Source: Lineus longissimus
Lineage: Eukaryota > Nemertea > Pilidiophora > Heteronemertea > Lineidae
Length of the DNA stretch: 64,000 nucleotides
Reading direction: 5' to 3'
Assembly (NCBI RefSeq): GCF_910592395.1
Contig: NC_088317.1
Coordinates: 16,593,039-16,657,038 of the forward strand
Numbering within the stretch: position 1 is the first letter of the stretch; the number at the start of each line of letters is the position of its first letter. Both the position numbers and the translations under genes were made by a program. Below, one piece after another: positions 61,101 through 64,000 of the stretch. The notes below the pieces were generated by a model that did not search any database, was not told the DNA's origin, and worked only from the letters and a program-made list of their open reading frames with translations.

Positions 61101-63798
61101 TTGAGAATGCTTTGAGATATTCTTCATCATGGATGTGTACAGCTATTACTTCAAACGTGGTAAGTCTAATTCCTTGCCAAAGAAACCTGTGTAAACTTGG
61201 TTTCCTTTGCCAATATCTTATGTTTTTGCATTCATATCAAAATTTCCACACAGTCCATAAGTCTAAAAGAGGTGAATTCAATGGGGGTCCAAATACTGAC
61301 ATTTTTAGCCAGTGAATAGTTCAAGAAATGTTCCCATGCTTTCCAATTCTGAAGTGACTGGTTTAATTGTACCTGGGCTGTAGATGTACCACCTTACCTT
61401 ACTAATCATCGAGCTTCTACAGGCCGTGGCCCGGATGAGCAAAAGTTTGCATGCAATATGATAATTTGATGATTCTGTTCTGTTTTCTGTCTGTACATAA
61501 AGGAAGCGTAAATAATTTATCTAATTGATCGAATGGTTATTGTGATGAGTTTGAAAGTGGTTGGTTCTGGACGGGATAGTCTCAAAGTAACTTGGTAGAT
61601 TCCTCATCTTCCTTTGAGCTTTTGAACATACTCACCCTTGAGAATAAATTCCCCAGTATGCCGAGAATCGATCTTGAGTATTCGACGTTGGCCTTCCAAC
61701 TTACTGAGCAACCTATCCTGGATATGCCTGGCAGAGTCCAAGGGACACACTCTTGGAGTGACACTTACAACACAGGGGTATTTTAGAACGATATATGTTA
61801 GGGGCCGTCCATTTGTTAGCTGAGATGCCCCCAGCGAATCAAAGCACATCCAGCATTCTTGTCCCTTGAGCCTTGCATTGTGTACTACTCCCATGAGCCT
61901 CTGGACAGCCCCGTAACCACAGCAAGTGCTTGCCCTTCAGATAACTAACTGTGTTTTAAAAATACTGCGGGGCTTTAACTTGGAGGTGCGGATGTGCTTA
62001 TGGATGTATTTAATGGTGCAGCATTTTTAGTAGCAGTCGGTTTGAATTGTTAGCCACACCTCCTATTTTACCACAATTTCTCCGACACTTTTAGTGCCTT
62101 CGGCAGTAGCAGTTTCCTTATCAATTTTAGTTGTTTCATCATCAATTTTAGTTGTTTCATCATCAATTTTAGTTGTTTCATCATCAGTTTTAGTTGTTTC
62201 ATCATCAATTTTAGTTGTTTCCTCATCAATTTTAGTTGTTTCATCATCAGTTTTGGTTGTTTCATCATCAGTTTTAGTTGTTTCATCATCAATTTTAGTT
62301 GTTTCATCATCAGTTTTAGTTGTTTCCTCATCAATTTTAGTCATTTCCTGATCAATTTTAGAACTGTTTGCAACAGTTTTAGCTCATTCTGCATCACCTT
62401 TAGCTGACTCTGCAGCACTTTTTCTTTCTCTTATAAACCTCCTTTGAATTTGTCCAAATGTGCTCAAAATCGTCAGTGAGCCTCAAAATCGTCAGTGTGT
62501 CATTTTCAAGAACAGGTTTGTGCTAGAAAAATGCACAACTGCGCCTCTCCTTTATCCTTGTTGATTTCAACGATGATTTGCCAATATTTATGTAAAATGC
62601 TGTACAATGTGGTTTGAATGAGAACAACAACTACATATTTGGCCACGGGCCGGCACATCCCAATCAGACTATCTTCGTCAAGCCTGTTGATTAAGCTGTA
62701 CCATACTTGACGTGAAGAGACTGACGTAGGCAGATTGGCAGGTAGATTTGCAGGCAGATTGGCAGGTAGATTTGCAGGTAGATTTGCAGGTAGATTTGCA
62801 GGCAGATTGGCAGGTAGATTTGCAGGCAGATTGGCAGGTAGATTTGCAGGCAGATTGGCAGGTAGATTTGCAGGCAGATTGGCAGGTAGATTTGCAGGTA
62901 GATTTGCAGGTAGATTTGCAGGCAGATTTGCAGGTAGATTTGCAGGCAGATTGGCAGGTAGATTTGCAGGCAGATTGGCAAGTAGATTTGCAGGCAATAG
63001 CTGGATCTGGCTACCACGAGGATCATTGTGTACTGCCTCAAAGTCTACTCTCATTGATATCAAATTCCAGTAAAACTGTAAACAAATCTCAATATGTGTT
63101 GCCATCACTACTTTCAGATTTCACGATTGTTCCACAGGCGCCGAGGTCTGGCGTGGCGAAACCATTCACAGGAGGCGCACCTGTCACACCAGAAATCGCT
63201 ACCGTAAGTCTTCTTCTCAATTGCTCTTCAGAGCATAGTTGTGTGCTTCTTCAATTGGGCACCAATCGACATAGTGATTCAGTCATAAGCCGAGGAGTAG
63301 TTTCTCTCAAGCCACTGTCGAGTGGGATGGTGACTATTTGTCTTTTACCGAGGTGTAGGCACCAGATACAAGGAGTTTTGACTTGATGTATCATTCAAAG
63401 AAGGCGGATTTAGAAGGAAAGTATGTTGCCTAAGGCCACAAGCAAGCCGAATACATAACTCCTGCAAGGTTTGTTGCAAGTCTCGTGAAAGAGACACAAT
63501 TTAAGCACCGTACTGGTCAAGGTCATACTGGTTGATTCCTTATTTGGTGTCCCGACTTCCCCTTCCAGAATCTCCGTAAAGTCGTGCACGGGTCCACGAT
63601 TCATTCCTTCACCACTGAGTGGAAGCGAGCGTGCTTCAAATTCCGTAACGTCGACAGTCCGTTTCCGTACGGTCTCGAGGGGCAACGGAACGGCTCACGC
63701 GGAATCATCACATGTGTTCAAGCGTTCGTCATCAAACAACTCGTATTTAGTCATCTCTCGGTGGTCAGAATCAGGAGCGCCATCTCCACAATGAAAAA
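48968..63798 (+). CDS. MINDY4B: MINDY-4/4B-like deubiquitinase family protein, 5' part, likely catalytically dead
   Basis: Supported coding exons: 48968-49105, 49787-49895, 63138-63203 and 63569-63798; the gene continues beyond the window. The last two join in phase 0 to read PVTPEIAT/NLRKVVHGSTIHSF, then TTEWKRACFKF, PYGLEGQRNGSRGIIT and CVQAFVIKQLVF. This is the start of the MINDY catalytic domain (family consensus GGPCGVLAAVQAFVLK). MINDY enzymes cleave K48-linked ubiquitin chains with the Cys of that motif; here the position is Arg, as expected of an inactive MINDY-4B-type member. Exon 2 ends with one base of a codon while exon 63138 starts on a codon boundary, so at least one exon of length 3n+2 is missing between them. 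The 13.2-kb gap is full of repeats. The family is firm; the choice of 4B over 4 rests on the lost Cys. Confidence 0.8.
49247..49370. mobile_element. Foldback MITE, 124 bp, in MINDY4B-like intron 1
   Basis: GGAGTTTTCACAAATCC, then AACATTAACGTGAACA at the left, is mirrored by GTGTTCACGTTAGTGTTT then GGATTTGTGAAAACTCC at the right, leaving a loop of about 50 nt. No target duplication is clear. Confidence 0.75.
49787..49895 (+). CDS. MINDY4B: MINDY4B-like coding exon 2
   Basis: 36 codons plus one base: SHNTNSILTNLTNPKDGL, then KPKKIYVDKWPEPVVRT. Acceptor TTTTTTTTCAG and donor ACAG|GTGAGT are both strong, and phase 0 entry agrees with exon 1. No similarity beyond a lysine/proline-rich linker was recognised. 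Confidence 0.6.
49896..52946. other. MINDY4B-like intron sequence, no exon recognised
   Basis: A 193-codon minus-strand ORF (49838-50419) overlaps exon 2 on the other strand and has no recognised similarity. TTTAAAGGGATAG, read leftward from about 50425, may be one end of another TTAA-type element. Otherwise nothing is supported. Confidence 0.4.
52947..53161. mobile_element. TTAA-family MITE, copy 1, 215 bp
   Basis: Starts TTAAAGGGACAATATAGGCA and ends TGCCTATAGTCCCCCTTTAA, inverted repeats with TTAA at both edges, the hallmark of piggyBac-type insertion. The interior (AAAGTCGCCAATAGGGG and others) matches 54678-54913 and 42197-42415. Confidence 0.85.
53162..54677. other. MINDY4B-like intron sequence, no exon recognised
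   Basis: A 140-codon ORF at 53603-54025 has no recognised similarity. GATCCACTGAATCCACTCGACTCTC is repeated in tandem near 53500-53560 (shown in part as CTGAATCCACTCGACTCTC). A 15-bp minisatellite with TTGTATCCTGTGTCC units lies at about 54505-54560. Confidence 0.45.
54678..54913. mobile_element. TTAA-family MITE, copy 2, 236 bp
   Basis: Starts TTAAAGGGAAAATATAGCCA and closes with GCCTATAGTCCGCC, then about 15 extra bases and CTTTTAATC. It is closely similar to 52947-53161 through AAAGTCGCCAATAGGGGTCT and GACATGAC-CAGGGCCCTTACT. Confidence 0.8.
54914..56961. other. MINDY4B-like intron sequence with a local duplication
   Basis: An 89-bp tandem duplication starting CTCTAACAACTAGAATAAC lies at about 56102-56281, followed by C-runs and CACA/CTCA simple repeat. 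TGTGG(G/C)ATCTGTAATGATAAAT, within a longer diverged pair, occurs near 56881 and 57366. A weak 38-bp exon candidate is at 55610-55647. Confidence 0.45.
56962..57097 (+). mobile_element. 136-bp MITE, copy 2, 8-bp target duplication AATTGATG
   Basis: Starts GGAACGAGTTTACAATCCCC and ends GATTCTAAAGTTTAGCC. AATTGATG lies immediately before (56954-56961) and after (57098-57105). The interior is identical by eye to copy 1 over about 115 bp. Confidence 0.92.
57520..57880. repeat. (CAT)n tract and 26-bp palindromic tandem repeat
   Basis: CAT is repeated about seven times at 57521-57541. TGTACATAATGTACA followed by GAGGGACAGAG repeats at 57810, 57836 and 57862 (26-bp step). Each unit carries a perfect TGTACAT-type palindrome. 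Confidence 0.8.
58229..58364 (-). mobile_element. 136-bp MITE, copy 3 (reverse), 8-bp target duplication TTAAGACT
   Basis: Plus strand starts GGCTAAACTTTAGAATCCCC and ends GGGGATTCTAAACTCGTTCC. TTAAGACT lies at 58221-58228 and 58365-58372. Same length and sequence as copies 1 and 2 in the opposite orientation. Confidence 0.92.
58373..59790. other. MINDY4B-like intron sequence, no exon recognised
   Basis: A short direct repeat, ATGAAATATTTTTTGAA then TTGAAAACT-GCAACACTGCTA, occurs near 58962 and 59020. Otherwise AT-rich sequence with no supported feature. Confidence 0.45.
59790..60200. repeat. 126-bp tandem repeat, two good copies and a decayed third
   Basis: GTGGTTTGGATGTCAGAGGA begins at 59816 and 59942 (126 bp, 42 codons), and a diverged third copy follows to about 60200. 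Because 126 is divisible by three, a 100-codon plus-strand ORF reads through both good copies. No protein similarity supports it as coding. Confidence 0.85.
60200..62100. other. MINDY4B-like intron sequence; one start-exon-like spot
   Basis: At 61131-61158 ATGGATGTGTACAGCTATTA opens MDVYSYYFKR before a strong GTG|GTAAGT donor, with ATC before the ATG. It may be a chance site or an alternative first exon. TTTCAAATT-type low complexity lies at 60750-60800. Confidence 0.35.
62119..62362. repeat. 21-bp minisatellite, about 11 units
   Basis: The unit ATCAATTTTAGTTGTTTCATC (given here as ATCA, ATTTTAGTTG, TTTCATC) repeats with substitutions. The 21-bp period keeps several frames open (for example TTKIDDE on the minus strand). 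It sits in an intron, so the ORFs are treated as artefacts. Confidence 0.85.
62729..62996. repeat. 12-bp minisatellite, about 22 units, close to a MINDY4B-like exon
   Basis: TGCAGGCAGATT and GGCAGGTAGATT type 12-bp units run without frame breaks. A plus-strand frame (QADWQVDL-like) from 62748 continues, still open and in the same phase, into the exon at 63138. The array ends 141 bp before that exon. Confidence 0.9.
63138..63203 (+). CDS. MINDY4B: MINDY4B-like coding exon before the catalytic domain
   Basis: 22 codons, APRSGVAKPFTGGAPVTPEI then AT. Acceptor TTGTTCCACAG, donor ACC|GTAAGT, phase 0 at both ends. PVTPEIA precedes the catalytic domain as the comparable P-(I/V)-(S/T)-P-E motif does in MINDY-4 proteins. 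Confidence 0.8.
63569..63798 (+). CDS. MINDY4B: MINDY4B-like exon with the start of the catalytic domain (Cys replaced by Arg)
   Basis: 76 codons plus two bases: NLRKVVHGSTIHSFTTEW, FRNVDSPFPYGLEG, QRNGSRGIITCVQAFVIKQ, LSVVRIRSAISTMKK. Acceptor CCCCTTCCAG, donor AAA|GTAAGT. In NGSRGIITCVQAF the Arg aligns with the catalytic Cys of GGPCGVLAAVQAF. The His and other active-site parts would lie in exons beyond the window. Confidence 0.9.
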
Positions 63799-63859
63799 GT
63801 AAGTATTCAGCGTTATCTGTTCATTTTGGTGGTTTTTTTTCATTTTTGGCTCGTAACTC

Positions 63860-64000
63860 TTAAAGGGAACTGAAACCGCCAAGCCAGTTCGTATGACCTC
63901 GTTTTCATTTCCCGCGTATCGGGTGATCAGAACGAGGCATGAATGAAACATGGCGCCCAGCTGTCAATCATTGAGTGACGTCACTACTATGGAATTTACT
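63860..64000. mobile_element. Left end of a TTAAAGGG-type element, cut by the window edge
   Basis: TTAAAGGGAACTGAAACC begins at 63860 and resembles the termini of the other TTAA elements. It contains GAGTGACGTCAC, comparable with GATGACGTCAC inside 35844-36202. The right end lies outside the window. Confidence 0.4.

Noticed and set aside
62506-63108. 200-aa minus-strand ORF with LPAN repeats and the overlapping ICLQIYL and GRFAGRLA frames
   Set aside because: All are by-products of the 12-bp minisatellite, open in several frames on both strands at once.

Overview
The window is metazoan nuclear DNA. Genes are split by GT-AG introns, repeats are dense and no bacterial-style gene packing is seen. 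The gene content (an autophagy ATG16L1, a cyclic-nucleotide-gated-type channel, a MINDY-4B-like pseudo-deubiquitinase), a tRNA-derived SINE and many short inverted-repeat (MITE) elements suit a marine invertebrate, either a lophotrochozoan or a non-vertebrate deuterostome. The sequence alone does not fix the phylum.

Layout. (1) At 1.8-3.2 kb (minus) one large exon encodes the N-terminus and S1-S6 pore core of a CNG-family channel; its C-linker and cyclic-nucleotide-binding domain must lie beyond the left edge. (2) From 3.3 to about 35.4 kb I recognise no gene. The stretch holds MITEs, tandem repeats (notably a 49-bp satellite at 25.2-25.7 kb carrying TCACGTGACC boxes), G-rich runs and long unremarkable sequence. 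(3) At 35.4-46.3 kb (minus) lies a complete ATG16L1. I traced 13 coding exons whose phases all agree, giving 557 residues from ATG to TAG: ATG5-binding N-terminus, coiled coil, short linker and a WD40 propeller. (4) At 46.3-48.9 kb there is a head-to-head intergenic gap. (5) From 48.9 kb to the right edge (plus) is the 5' part of a MINDY-4/4B-like gene with four supported exons and at least one missing small exon; its introns are full of minisatellites and MITEs. The position of the MINDY catalytic cysteine is arginine.

The most unusual structure is in ATG16L1 intron 9. A 77-bp unit repeated exactly 13 times (38421-39421) carries a complete 3' splice site plus the first 44 nt of WD40 exon 10. 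Only the copy next to the rest of the exon can give full-length protein. The other 12 are decoy acceptors, and using any of them leads to a stop codon in the next unit. A second strong result is a 136-bp MITE family, three copies with perfect 8-bp target duplications. One copy sits inside an older foldback element, and removing it restores a perfect 33-bp inverted repeat.

ATG16L1 and the MINDY-like gene are divergently arranged neighbours; no shared pathway is implied by the sequence.
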